NCBI GenBank assembly: GCA_009664345.1
Contig: CP043547.1
Coordinates: forward strand, 6,538,709-6,602,708
DNA from: Planctomycetales bacterium 10988
GTDB taxonomy: Bacteria; Planctomycetota; Planctomycetia; Pirellulales; Pb10988
Direction of reading: 5' to 3'
Length of the DNA: 64,000 nt
Shown here: one piece after another, positions 34,506 through 44,500 of the stretch
Numbering within the stretch: the stretch's first letter is position 1
Layout: every line of letters starts with the position of its first letter
Program-made: the position numbers and the translations under genes
Notes under the pieces: generated by a model
Told to the model about the DNA's origin: nothing
Databases searched by the model: none
What the model saw: the letters and a program-made list of their open reading frames with translations, nothing else

Positions 34506-35999
34506 ATGGCGACCGTTTCTAATGTCGAACTATTGCCAGAAGTCAGTGCATTTCTAGATCGTGCAGTCTTGCCGGGTTATGTCGGCGGTGCCCCGATCAC
34601 GAATTCGAACAATGAAACCTTCGATACCCTCGATCCAGGTTCCGGCGAAAAATTGGCAACGGTGACCGCTCTGAGTGCGGAAGAAGTCGATACCGCCGTG
34701 AAAGCAGCTCAAAAGGCCTTTGACCAAACCTCTTGGGCGAAGATGGCTCCCAACGAACGCGGGGCTTTGTTGCATCGTTTGGCCGATGCCGTTGATCAAC
34801 ACAAGCATATTATTGGTCAGCTCGAAGCCCTTGATGCCGGTAAGATTCAAGCCCAAGCCGTGGGCGATGTCAGCAATTTTGTCGCGACGATCCGTTATTT
34901 TGCGGATATGGCTCAACATATTCAACGGCGTAGTGCCTTGGCCGTGGCTGGACATGAAGCCTTTACCGTTCGTCAACCTTGGGGTGCTTGCGGGTTTATC
35001 TTCCCGTGGAACTTCCCCTTCCTGTTGATTGGTTGGGGGATTGCTCCTGCCTTGGCTGCCGGAAATACGGTCGTAATCAAACCGGCGGAAGATACCCCGA
35101 TGTCCGCGATCTACTTGGCGGAATTGGCCATCGAAGTGGGGCTTCCCGAAGGTGTGATCAATGTCATTCCAGGAACCGGACCCGAAGCCGGTGCCGCCCT
35201 GTCCTCGCATCCCGGCTTGAAGCGGATGTCCTTCACCGGATCGCCGGAAGTCGGCCGTTTGGTCGGAGAAGCCTGCGGTCGGAACCTTGTTCCTGTCAAA
35301 TTGGAACTTGGTGGAAAAGGGGCCGCGGTCATCTTTGATGATGTCGATGTTGCCGACACCGCGGAGAAACTCGCTCAAGCGATTACCTTCCATACCGGGC
35401 AAGTTTGCTGCGATGCCACACGTTGGATCGTTCACGAATCGATCTACAACAAGTTCGTGGATGAATGCCTGACTCGCTTGCAAAAAGTACAAATTGGATA
35501 TCAGATGAGCGATAGCTCGCAAATGGGTCCAGTTGTCAATAAGAAGCAGCAAGAACGCGTGCTTGGCTACCTTGAAAAAGGGAAATCGTCCGGGGCCGAT
35601 CTGGTCCTCGAAGGGGGCGTGGCCAGCGTGGAAGGAAAGAACGGTTTCTATGTGAAGCCAGCTCTGCTCGCCGGTTCCTTGGATAATGTCGCGGCTCAAG
35701 AAGAAATCTTCGGCCCGGTCGCTTACTTGGCTTCTTTCCAAGACGAAGCTGAAGCGATTCAACACGCCAACAACACGGAATATGGCTTGGCAAACAGTGT
35801 TTGGACGTCGAATCTGGAACGAGCCTACCGCGTGGCCGAATCGCTTTCTGCCGCCAATAGCTGGATCAATGCCCATAACGTCTTCCCGCATGGCGTGCCT
35901 TACGGCGGGGTCAACAAGAGCGGTCTCGGCGGCGGGGTCAACTCTGTGGAAACCCTCTTCGACTACTGGCGAAGCATGTCGGTCGTTCGACCCCTCTAG
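34506..35999 (+). CDS. NAD(P)-dependent aldehyde dehydrogenase
   Basis: This 497-residue ALDH superfamily enzyme has a cofactor-binding WNFPFLLIGWGIAPALAAG, the SFTGSPEVGRLV turn, the general-base glutamate in LELGGKGAAVIF (near residue 266) and the catalytic cysteine in GQVCCDATRW (near 301). The layout is that of betaine-aldehyde/retinal-type dehydrogenases (ALDH1/2/9). It oxidises an aldehyde to the acid in the cytoplasm; the substrate is not evident and no choline or alcohol dehydrogenase gene is adjacent. GAGGTAAAAG precedes the ATG. It forms a single-gene unit ended by two hairpins. Confidence 0.95.
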   Translation: MATVSNVELLPEVSAFLDRAVLPGYVGGAPITNSNNETFDTLDPGSGEKLATVTALSAEEVDTAVKAAQKAFDQTSWAKMAPNERGALLHRLADAVDQHKHIIGQLEALDAGKIQAQAVGDVSNFVATIRYFADMAQHIQRRSALAVAGHEAFTVRQPWGACGFIFPWNFPFLLIGWGIAPALAAGNTVVIKPAEDTPMSAIYLAELAIEVGLPEGVINVIPGTGPEAGAALSSHPGLKRMSFTGSPEVGRLVGEACGRNLVPVKLELGGKGAAVIFDDVDVADTAEKLAQAITFHTGQVCCDATRWIVHESIYNKFVDECLTRLQKVQIGYQMSDSSQMGPVVNKKQQERVLGYLEKGKSSGADLVLEGGVASVEGKNGFYVKPALLAGSLDNVAAQEEIFGPVAYLASFQDEAEAIQHANNTEYGLANSVWTSNLERAYRVAESLSAANSWINAHNVFPHGVPYGGVNKSGLGGGVNSVETLFDYWRSMSVVRPL

Positions 36000-36004
36000 A
36001 AATC

Positions 36005-36043
36005 AAAAAGTAGTTTTTAGTAGATTCGTCAAAACTACTTTTT
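36005..36043. terminator. First hairpin after aldehyde dehydrogenase gene
   Basis: AAAAAGTAGTTTT and AAAACTACTTTTT form a perfect 13-pair AT-rich stem. It ends in a T-run on either strand and lies six bases after the dehydrogenase stop codon. Confidence 0.7.
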
Positions 36044-36064
36044 ACAATTTCAGCGCATAAGCAA

Positions 36065-36096
36065 AGGCAGGGTACTTCGGTATCCTGCCTCTTTTT
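36065..36096 (+). terminator. UUCG-capped intrinsic terminator
   Basis: AGGCAGGGTAC-TTCG-GTATCCTGCCT forms an eleven-pair stem (one G-T pair) capped by the very stable TTCG tetraloop, followed by CTTTTT. It separates the dehydrogenase gene from the convergent response-regulator gene. Confidence 0.9.
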
Positions 36097-36127
36097 GCTA
36101 GGTTCGATGGTGTCCAAAAGCGATGGC

Positions 36128-37720
36128 TTATTCGTCGTCCTGGTCGACTTTGACAATATGATCGATGGAAAGCCCGAGGGAATCGATTTTGAATCGCAAG
36201 CTTCCCCGCGTGATCCCCAACATTTCAGCAGCCTTGGTCTTGTTCCCAGCAGCTAATCGAAGAACCCGCGAGAGCAAATAACGCTCCATCATTTGTAGCG
36301 TCTCTTCGTAGAGATTGTTCGAATTTTCTGAGAGCCGTTCATTGACGAAACTTGCCAGATCGCTATCGGAATGTGCTTTCTCCGGAGTCGCCGTTTCTTC
36401 CGCAGGGGCCTCAGCACTTTCCAGCAAGGTTTCTTCTACCTCTGAGAAGCTGGCTTCGGCAGGTGCAGCGGAAGCCGGGCGTTGTTGCGTAGTCGTGGCT
36501 TCGTTGGTTGGCGGTCCGCCTGTCTTCAGGCGGTGTTGGTACTCAGCCTGAATGTTTTCCGGCAGAAACTCGGGGATAATCACCGACCCGGTGGCGATCA
36601 AAAGCGTATGGCGAACCGCACTCTGCAACTCTCGGATATTCCCGGGCCAAGAGTAGTTCAGCAGCATCTTCATGGCTTCCGGGGAGATGGTTTGTGTCTT
36701 CTTTCGCAACTCTTTCGAGATTCGGCGGAAGAAGTAATCCATCAATAGAGGAAGGTCTTCTTCCCGTTCTCGTAGCGGCGGTAGTTCAATGGTGAAGCCG
36801 TTGAGACGATAATAAAGGTCGCCGCGATATTCGCCTTCGTCGATCATCTTTTCGAGATCGCGATTCGTTGCCGCGATAATGCGAACATCGGTATGGATAG
36901 TTTTGTTGCCACCGACTCGCTCGAAGGCTTGTTGTTGCAAGAGCCTCAAGACCTTGCTTTGCACAAGCGGGGCCATATCGCCAACTTCATCAAGGAAAAT
37001 CGTCCCGCCGTTACATTGTTCGAACTTACCAATGCGTTCACGATCCGCTCCGGTGAAGGCCCCTTTTTCGTGGCCGAAGAGTTCACTCTCAAGAAGTTGA
37101 TCGGGCAAAGCGGCACAGTTGACGGCGAGAAACGGCTTCTCCGAGCGACCACTGTGGTGATATAACGCCCGGGCGACGAGTTCCTTCCCGGTACCACTTT
37201 CTCCACGAATGAGAACCGTTACGTCTTGCTGAGCGACTCGGCCAATCGCTTTATAAACATCTTGCATGGCCGTACTGCGACCGACCATTTGATCGCCGGA
37301 TTCATCCGAAAGGGTATCCGGGCTTTCATCCGAAAACTCAACGGACTCTTGCATCAGCCGCCGAATTTCCAAAGCCTGCTGAACTTGCTGATGGACCTCA
37401 TCAAGGTTGAGCGGCTTGAGGAGATAGTCGTGAGCGCCTAGCTTCATGGCTTCGATCGCCGTGTCACTATTTCCCCCCGCAGTGATGAAAATAACCGGGA
37501 GTTTCGGATCGTGGGCATTGATTTGTCGACAGACTTCCAAGCCATTGGTTTGAGGCAGCATCACATCGAGCAACACCACATCGACACGTTGTTGTTTGAG
37601 AAGTTTCAAGCCATCGTCCGCCGATTGAGCGGTTAATACAAGCAGAGGGTCTTGTTCAAAAGCTGCTTGAATCATGCGCAGGATCGAACGATCGTCGTCA
37701 ATGACCAGGACGGTTGCCAT
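36128..37720 (-). CDS. NtrC-type sigma-54 response regulator
   Basis: This 530-residue protein has three parts. The receiver domain has acidic pocket IDDDR and phosphoacceptor Asp52 in LLDVMLPQ. The AAA+ sigma-54 activator domain has Walker A GESGTGKE (173-180) and GAFTGA (220-225), which contacts sigma-54. The C-terminal Fis-type helix-turn-helix has NKTKAAEMLGITRGSLRFKIDSLG. An unusually long Ala/Glu/Thr-rich linker (about 400-460) joins the last two. No histidine kinase gene is adjacent, so it is an orphan regulator in this window. It activates sigma-54 promoters after phosphorylation. Confidence 0.95.
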   Translation of the reverse strand: MATVLVIDDDRSILRMIQAAFEQDPLLVLTAQSADDGLKLLKQQRVDVVLLDVMLPQTNGLEVCRQINAHDPKLPVIFITAGGNSDTAIEAMKLGAHDYLLKPLNLDEVHQQVQQALEIRRLMQESVEFSDESPDTLSDESGDQMVGRSTAMQDVYKAIGRVAQQDVTVLIRGESGTGKELVARALYHHSGRSEKPFLAVNCAALPDQLLESELFGHEKGAFTGADRERIGKFEQCNGGTIFLDEVGDMAPLVQSKVLRLLQQQAFERVGGNKTIHTDVRIIAATNRDLEKMIDEGEYRGDLYYRLNGFTIELPPLREREEDLPLLMDYFFRRISKELRKKTQTISPEAMKMLLNYSWPGNIRELQSAVRHTLLIATGSVIIPEFLPENIQAEYQHRLKTGGPPTNEATTTQQRPASAAPAEASFSEVEETLLESAEAPAEETATPEKAHSDSDLASFVNERLSENSNNLYEETLQMMERYLLSRVLRLAAGNKTKAAEMLGITRGSLRFKIDSLGLSIDHIVKVDQDDE

Positions 37721-38039
37721 TAGCTAACTATCTTTCCAAGAATCAAAAAACTAGGCTAGAATCTATGAGAAAACAGCAAGGTTTCGGAGGTACAGAAGCA
37801 TCCATTAGCATACTCATTTAGAACAGGTTATGCAATCCACACAGCGGCATCCCCAACGGGGGGGAGAACCGCTTCCTTACTGTATATTAGATAAGTATGA
37901 CGAAGAACCGGAGATGGAAAAGGGCTTCATCAGAAAGGAATCGCTGAAGTCTACTTAGGAGAAATTCCGAAGATTAGACTTTCATTTATAGTCTATAAAG
38001 ATCATGTTTATATAACCCAAGTTATTACTGGCCACCCCG
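37721..38039. other. Intergenic region upstream of the NtrC-type gene
   Basis: About 320 bases with no gene. An imperfect GC-rich hairpin (AGCGG...CCGCT with CCCC-AAC-GGGG inside, 37843-37873) is the only visible structure and may lie in the regulator's leader or end the stress-protein transcript. Confidence 0.45.
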
Positions 38040-38618
38040 TTAGTCAAGGGGCGGGTCGAGAATTTCTTGGGATTCAGAACTCGTCCCTTCAAACAGATGA
38101 ACCTCTTCGACTTCTTCTTCCTGCATGACTTCCTGGGCGGTTGCCACGGCTTGCGGTTCTCCATGAACAATTAGAAGGGATTTTCCTTGTTCGATTAAAG
38201 ATTCAAAGTACGAAGTTTGATCTTTAGGCACCCCCCAACCATTCATGGCTCCCAGGAGTCCCCCCACAATGGAGCCGGTAACGGCCAAATTAACCGCCGT
38301 AGCGATACCCATTGCGATGGGGCCTACCGCTAGGATCTGTCCGACTCCGGGAATCGTGAAGACCGCGGCTCCCATCAAGGCGCCAACAAGGCCTCCAAAA
38401 AGTGCCCCTTTTTCCGCTTGAGAGATCGTTTGATCTTGCGGGAATTCTTGCTTGTTTCCTTGCATTTGCCCCCGATGGGTCAATGCGGAGATTTGCTCGG
38501 TCGGCAGGCCATTGGCCTTCAAATTTTGAATCAACCGTTGTAATTCTCGGATGTCTTCAAATACGCCAACAACACAATGCGTTGGGCAAACTGCTTTTAA
38601 ATTAACGTCCGTAGCCAT
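38040..38618 (-). CDS. Glycine-rich stress-type protein (DUF1269/YflT-like)
   Basis: This protein of about 192 residues has an N-terminal alpha/beta region (VVGVFEDIRELQRLIQNL, predicted ligand- or protein-binding) and then a Gly/Ala-rich hydrophobic hairpin. That hairpin (GALFGGLVGALMGAAVFTIP ... GSIVGGLLGAMNGWGVP) is typical of general-stress proteins of the YflT/DUF1269 kind. A C-terminal alpha/beta half ends in an acidic tail. The frame stays open to 38882 inside the next gene, but ATG 38618 has AAGGGG seven bases upstream. It is likely co-transcribed with the site-2 protease gene 50 bases upstream. Confidence 0.75.
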   Translation of the reverse strand: MATDVNLKAVCPTHCVVGVFEDIRELQRLIQNLKANGLPTEQISALTHRGQMQGNKQEFPQDQTISQAEKGALFGGLVGALMGAAVFTIPGVGQILAVGPIAMGIATAVNLAVTGSIVGGLLGAMNGWGVPKDQTSYFESLIEQGKSLLIVHGEPQAVATAQEVMQEEEVEEVHLFEGTSSESQEILDPPLD

Positions 38619-38668
38619 GATCATGCCCCTTAAAAAGAAATGAGTATCACGAGTAATCGATAACTGCC

Positions 38669-39793
38669 TTACGCTACGTGGACTAATTTTTCCGGGTCTT
38701 TCGTCGGTGGACCTGCTTGCTCTTCCAAAGCGGAACGCACCATGATTAGTTCCCCAATATTTTCGGCGGAGATCAACCCAATTAACTGGTCCTCTTCCAT
38801 GACAGGGAAGGTTTGGCAGCGGGAGGAACGCATCCTCGAAAGGATTTTCTCCAATGGTTGCGTCGGGGAAATCCGGTCGCAATCTTCCATCATGACGACT
38901 TCAACCAGGGAGTCCTTGCCATGGTCTTTCAATCCTCTAATCAAATCACTCCGCTGCAGGAGTCCCATCCATTGTCCATCTTGCAAAACAGGAAAGTCGT
39001 GTTGATCCCCAGCTAAAAGTAAGTCAACGGCCTCGTTCAGTGTTTGCTGCGGCGATAATGTTTCGTAATCGGTCAGCATCGCATCCCGAACGGTTAGCCC
39101 TTGCACCATATGTTTAACATGCACCGATTGCCGTTCACTTTCCGCACCTAAAAAGACAAACAAAGCGATCAGTACCAAGAGTGGATTGAAGAATAGGCCG
39201 GCAATCCCGAAGAGAATCGCCATCGCTTCTCCAGTCCAAGCGGCGATGTTCGTTGCCTTGACATAATCCATCTTCATCGCCAGCCATGCCCGAAAGACTC
39301 GGCCTCCATCCATCGGAAAGGCCGGGAGGAGATTAAAGACAACTAGGAACAGATTCAGCCACATTAGAATTAGAAGGGATGAACTGCCGATGAGTTGTCT
39401 AGGGACTAGTTGTGTAAAGCCGGACATAATCCCAATGGCACATGCCAGCACAATCGCGATGACGACATTCACCGCAGGACCAGCGATGGCGACCATCATT
39501 TCTTCTTTGGGTTTTTCAGGAATCCGGGCCAACTGAGCAACCCCACCGATCGGCAACAGCGTGATGTCCCTGGTAGGGATTCCATAATGTCGTGCCATGA
39601 GGGCATGCCCCAATTCATGCAACACCACACAGGCGAAAATGGCTAATACCATGCCGACGCCATAGAGTGCCGCAGCCACGCTTTCACCGGCTATGAGGTA
39701 GCTGACCGCTACCCACAATAAGATAATGAGAAAAGTCCAATGGACCTTAATATCAATTCCAGCGATCCGACCTAATCTCCACGACCAACTCAT
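38669..39793 (-). CDS. Site-2-type zinc protease with CBS pair
   Basis: This 374-residue intramembrane metalloprotease (peptidase M50) has zinc motif HELGH (59-63) and the third ligand in FPMDGGRVFRAW (Asp162), with about six membrane segments. Two CBS domains fill the C-terminal 150 residues (VRDAMLTDYETLSPQQTL, EVVMMEDCDRISPTQPL). CBS pairs bind adenosine nucleotides and would gate the protease. Its substrate is not known; membrane anti-sigma factors are classic targets. It heads a probable unit with the downstream stress-type gene. Confidence 0.93.
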   Translation of the reverse strand: MSWSWRLGRIAGIDIKVHWTFLIILLWVAVSYLIAGESVAAALYGVGMVLAIFACVVLHELGHALMARHYGIPTRDITLLPIGGVAQLARIPEKPKEEMMVAIAGPAVNVVIAIVLACAIGIMSGFTQLVPRQLIGSSSLLILMWLNLFLVVFNLLPAFPMDGGRVFRAWLAMKMDYVKATNIAAWTGEAMAILFGIAGLFFNPLLVLIALFVFLGAESERQSVHVKHMVQGLTVRDAMLTDYETLSPQQTLNEAVDLLLAGDQHDFPVLQDGQWMGLLQRSDLIRGLKDHGKDSLVEVVMMEDCDRISPTQPLEKILSRMRSSRCQTFPVMEEDQLIGLISAENIGELIMVRSALEEQAGPPTKDPEKLVHVA

Positions 39794-39879
39794 TCTCGAT
39801 CTCCTTCACAGCTTCTTGTTTTTGGCAAAAGCGAAGTGAAAGAGCCTCCTATCTCCTTAACTCCTGTGCGTTGTTTTGA

Positions 39880-40917
39880 CTATGGATTCGACGCTTGAAA
39901 AGAAGACGAATCTTTTGAGCGATTGGGCTCTTCCGCGTTCTTCTCTGCGGAAAGACTTTGAAGAAAGGAAGACCCCCGGTTCCGGTCTCGCTCTTTTCCA
40001 GCTCGGCGAGCCACATTTCTTTGTAATCGAGCAACAATCAAGCTGAAATTCTCGGCGGATTCTTTCTTTTCAGCAGCCTGGTGGAAGAGTCGGCAACATT
40101 CCTCCGCCGAGTTTCCTTGACGCAAGATCGCGGCAATCTCTGATTCGGAGAAAGAACCAAGCAACCCTTCAGTACAACAGAGAATAGTATCTCCGGAGAG
40201 TTGTCGGTGATGCTTCACTTCCAATTGGACGGGCTTTCCCTCTCCCCCTAACACATTGTAGAGGGCGTTCTTCCAGCGGGAAGTCTTAGCCTGATCTGGG
40301 CTGAGAATCCCTTCTTCTACCATCTTTTGGGCAACCGTATGATCCTTCGTCAGTTGGCGAATGCGAAGATGACGATGAACATAACAGCGAGAATCCCCTG
40401 CATGAACGACATTCATATAGGGCCATTCCAGATGCACCAAAGTGACGACAGCGGATAAGGGCCGATTAAGTCCTTCTCGATCCGTCTCCTCTCGAAGTGC
40501 CAAATCGCAAGATTCCAGCACGCGACTCAGCCGACTCGAAGCTGAACCCACTTGCATCTCAGAGGCAGCATTCCCCGCCTGCTTCATCATGAACGAAGAG
40601 TCCTGCTGAGAAAAATAGTTCTTTAACTGAGAAAGAATCGTTTCCATAATGCGTTGACTACAGCGCTTGGACCATTCATCCTCTTCGGTATTTCCGATCA
40701 CTACGAGAAATTGCCCCTGAAATTGTTCTCGGTGGCGATATTCCTTTTCCAACATCTCCGGCAGATTTGTTTCAAATCGTAATTGCGGAGTCGAAAAGTC
40801 GAGCAGCAGATAATGACACGATCTGATGGACTCTTCGGACTGTTGGAAGCTGGTTCCACAGCAGTCGACGATTTCTCGGTAGCTTCCTTGGCTTGAAGTA
40901 ATCATGGCTTCACTCAA
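39880..40917 (-). CDS. PP2C-like protein with altered metal ligands
   Basis: This 345-residue protein has the PP2C fold in its middle and end: VTLVHLEWPYMNVVHAGDSRCYVHR, LTKDHTVAQKMVEEGILSP, LCCTEGLLGSFSESEI, AENFSLIVARL. Several metal-binding positions are changed. The early DGxGG block is replaced by VVIGNTEEDEW, the late S-D-G block reads TEGL, and the closing D-N reads ENF. Ser/Thr phosphatase activity is therefore doubtful, and a pseudophosphatase or a diverged enzyme is likely. There is no membrane segment. The C-terminus is basic and Ser-rich. Confidence 0.7.
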   Translation of the reverse strand: MSEAMITSSQGSYREIVDCCGTSFQQSEESIRSCHYLLLDFSTPQLRFETNLPEMLEKEYRHREQFQGQFLVVIGNTEEDEWSKRCSQRIMETILSQLKNYFSQQDSSFMMKQAGNAASEMQVGSASSRLSRVLESCDLALREETDREGLNRPLSAVVTLVHLEWPYMNVVHAGDSRCYVHRHLRIRQLTKDHTVAQKMVEEGILSPDQAKTSRWKNALYNVLGGEGKPVQLEVKHHRQLSGDTILCCTEGLLGSFSESEIAAILRQGNSAEECCRLFHQAAEKKESAENFSLIVARLQRNVARRAGKERDRNRGSSFLQSLSAEKNAEEPNRSKDSSSFQASNP

Positions 40918-41541
40918 TTCTCAAACAGCTTCTTGCGAAGTATTTGAAGTGTCGAGAGTCGAAAAGTTAAATCCTTTAGCACCTCTCGTAAGTTTTATTT
41001 TTATGTCAAGAGCCCAACCGAAGTCAGGCAACTTTTAGTACCGTTTTTGGGAAGTGTTAGTAGTCAGAGCAACAACCATTCCAAACGGAACTCAAATCAC
41101 TGACTTATTAAACGAATATTTAAATAAAGGTAGGTTCGCAGGTGATTTGCCAAGGAAAAGTGGACTTCAGAAGAACCTTGGGATTACAAGCATTTCACGA
41201 CAAGAAATGGTAAAGTGCCGTTAAATCAAGAAATATAAATAGCTTACGCCACGTCGAAAGGCTGAGGAAAACCCAAGAAAAAAGGAAGAGAGAAAAAAGG
41301 AAGTGTCCGGGGGGAAGAATAGGAAATTTACCGAATGCTCGAAAAGAAAATCGGAAAAAAGGAAAGGACTTTATGTCGATCTTTTAGCTGGACTTTAAAA
41401 GAGCATTCATCGACTTGAAAGCGGTGGTTAACGCACCGGAAAATGTCCCGATCGGGCGCTGAACAACCACTATTTGTGCCAAGGATTTCCTGGACACCCA
41501 AGGATGGGGTTGAGCGTTAGTTAAAGGGATTTATGGAAGAA
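40918..41541. other. Intergenic region with purine-rich tract
   Basis: About 620 bases without a supported gene. Bases 41270-41330 are almost purely purine on the plus strand (repeated AGAAAAAAGGAAG). No known RNA gene pattern such as RNase P, tmRNA or SRP RNA is recognisable. Confidence 0.45.
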
Positions 41542-44500
41542 TTAGGAAGATTCCGATTCGGTGATCGGTTGCTGGAATCGTTCCTTGGCAATCCGGCGAG
41601 CTTCCCCCAAGGCTATCTTTCCGCTACCTAACATGGGAATTTCTTCAATCAGTAAGAAACTATCGGAACTAGGAATCCAGAGATTGGGAATGTCGTCTTT
41701 CTTCAACGCGGCTCGGATGTCATTTGGAGTGATCTCGGTAGGAAGATGAAGCACGACGATCCGTTCGCCACGTTTCTCGTCGGGAACGGCGGTCACGACT
41801 GCCAGGATATCCTCGCCACTTTCGAGAATTGCGTTGATTTTCTCTTCTAAAACCACATGAGGGACCATTTCCCCACCGATTTTTGAGAACCGGCTCTGTC
41901 GTCCGGTAATCTTAATGAAGCCATCATCATCGATTTGAGCCAAGTCCCCGGTGATATACCAACTTCCGTCGTACATCTTCTCCGCAGTTAACTCGGGGGC
42001 ATTCAAATACCCTTTCATGACACTCGGGCCGCTGATGAGCATCATGCCGGATTCTTTGGATTTCAGGGGTTCGAAAGTCTCTGGATGAACGATTTTAATC
42101 GCTAGGTTATGGAATGGCCGCCCGACGGTTCCTTCTTTATTCGAGATCTGAACATAACCATTTTTCGAGCGAATGTCGGGAAGATTCACGGCCACCAGTG
42201 GGGAAAGTTCGGTCGCTCCATATCCTTCATAAGGTCGCTTGCCGAATTTCTCTTCAAAGGCATCCGCCAGGTCTTCATGTAATTTTTCCGCACCGACAAT
42301 GACCAAGCTAAGTGACTCAAATTGTTCTGCGGTACAGCGACGAAGGTAATTCCGCAAGAACGTCGGCGTTGCCAAGAGGATCGTTGGTTTATATTTCTCG
42401 GCAAGTTTCCCGATCAGTTTGGCATCCAGCGGAGAGAAATGGTACAGCCCACGAATATCCAAAGTAAGGACCGACCACATCGTTGCGGTATATCCAAACG
42501 AATGAAAAAACGGCAGAATCCCCAAGACAAGGTCATCCGAGGTGAGTTCCACCATCTGGTCAAAGCCCTGGATGTTTGCCCCTATATTATGATAAGTCAG
42601 GACAACCCCTTTGGGATTTCCGGTCGATCCCGAAGTGAAAATGATCGTCAAAGGATCGTCATGATCAATCTTATGCAAACCGAGGAGGCGTTCGGTTAAA
42701 AAAGCAGGCGAAAGATAGGCCAAACTAAAACCAACGAATTTATCGAAGAAAGTAACTTTATCCTTGAGGTCTTCGAGATAGACCAACTCCCCATCGAGGT
42801 CCATGCCGAGCTTTTCGACGAACCTTCGACTCGTGAGAATGTGCTTGAGATCGGCTTTGTCCGAACAATAATTCAGGACTTGGGCGGAAGCGGAATAGTT
42901 TAAGTTGACGGAAACTTTTCGCATGATCGAAAGGGCGGTATTAACCGTGACCGCGCCCAACGATGGCGGCAGCAAGACGCCGACGCGTTCTTCCTCTTTG
43001 CTCAGAATCTCTCGTTCCAGCAAACGTTTGAGGATGATCACACGCATCAGGAAAGTACCGCCGGTTGCCTTCTGCCCGGTGGAATCGACGATCTTCTCGC
43101 GGAAGAGGAACTTGCGAAACTTCCGAATGAATAATCGAGGTAACACGATTGCACGTTTCTTACGGGTCTGCACGGCCTGGACCCCCAATGTCTGGACTGC
43201 CTGTCGAACTTGGTAAATGTCTTCCGGATCATCGACCGGAGGACCAAAAAAGATCGAAACTGGGTACGGCCACTGCTTGGGCCATTTCCAGAAAAACTTT
43301 CCACCACGATAGCTGAAGATACTCCCCCACAGCTCGTCAAGATAGACCGGGATCAAGGGAGCATTGGTATTGTGAATGATCCTCGTAAATCCTGGTCGAA
43401 ATCCTTGCAGTTGTCCAGTCCGAGTGATGGCTCCTTCGGCAAAAATACAAACTAATTCTCCCTCTTCAATCGCTTTGCGGGCTTTTCGTAAGGTTCCCAG
43501 AATCGCCTTGGGGCCTTTAGCGGGGTTGATCGGAATGACCCCCAATAGTTTACAGAGCCATTTCACCGGTCGCGAGGAGATATAATCGGCATGGGCAATC
43601 ATGCGAATCGGTCGCGACGAGGAAAGAATCAACATCACCCCATCGATCCAAGAAACATGATTGGCGACTAATAGAGCGCCACCGGTTTCGGGAATGTTTT
43701 CCCGTCCCGTTACTTTCACTTGATAGATCGTATGCGCCGCACACCAAGCCAAAAATCGAGCGGTTGCAAACGGGAGAATCACGACGATATAGATCAACAC
43801 GGGAATCGTCACCAAACCCGCCAGTAGGAAGATCGTCCCCGGCTCCAGCTGGAGGTAGCCTTTGAGGAAATAGAACAAACCCGCGATGATCAACATTCCC
43901 CCAAAAGTGAGAAAATTGACCGCGGCCAGGATCGATCCTCGATTCTTTGCCGGGCTGCGATGCTGAAGAAACGCTGCAATCGGGACTTCATAAAGACCGG
44001 CACTCGTTCCCAGGAGAAACAAGCTAAGACAAGCAAGATAAAAGGTTTGCGTTGCACTCGTATATAATAGGATAGAACTGATGACAATTCCGGCGGTTCC
44101 CAGCGGAGTCAATCCTAACTCAATCCGGCCAGCGGAGAGCCAACCAGCTAAGATGCTGCCAAAGCCGGTTCCCAAACCCAGCACGATCAATAGCGGATAA
44201 TTTTCTTGCGGCTCAAGACCCAAGACATCGGTTCCATAAAGATCGACATTCAGTTGAGAGAGCGAAGCCATCGACCAAAAGAAAGCCGACCCAAACGCCG
44301 CCCGCCGGAGCCCGACATTGCTTCCCAGCATTTTCAGGTCTTTATAAGTATCTTTTGGAAACGACCAAGGGAATTCTCGCTCGGGGTTGGCGACCGGCAA
44401 AGGACGGATGAATAGAGAACCGATCCAACCGCAAGTCGCTAGGGAAATCAGAACCACCCCCGGAAGCCATTCAAGGGCATCTTCTCGATAGCCTTTGTAA

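Noticed and set aside
38624-38882. Upstream extension of the stress-type gene
   Set aside because: It overlaps the protease gene and the extension has no conserved residues; the ATG at 38618 has a proper ribosome site.
40918-41541. Candidate structural RNA gene in the purine-rich gap
   Set aside because: None of the conserved blocks of RNase P RNA, tmRNA, 6S or SRP RNA can be seen.
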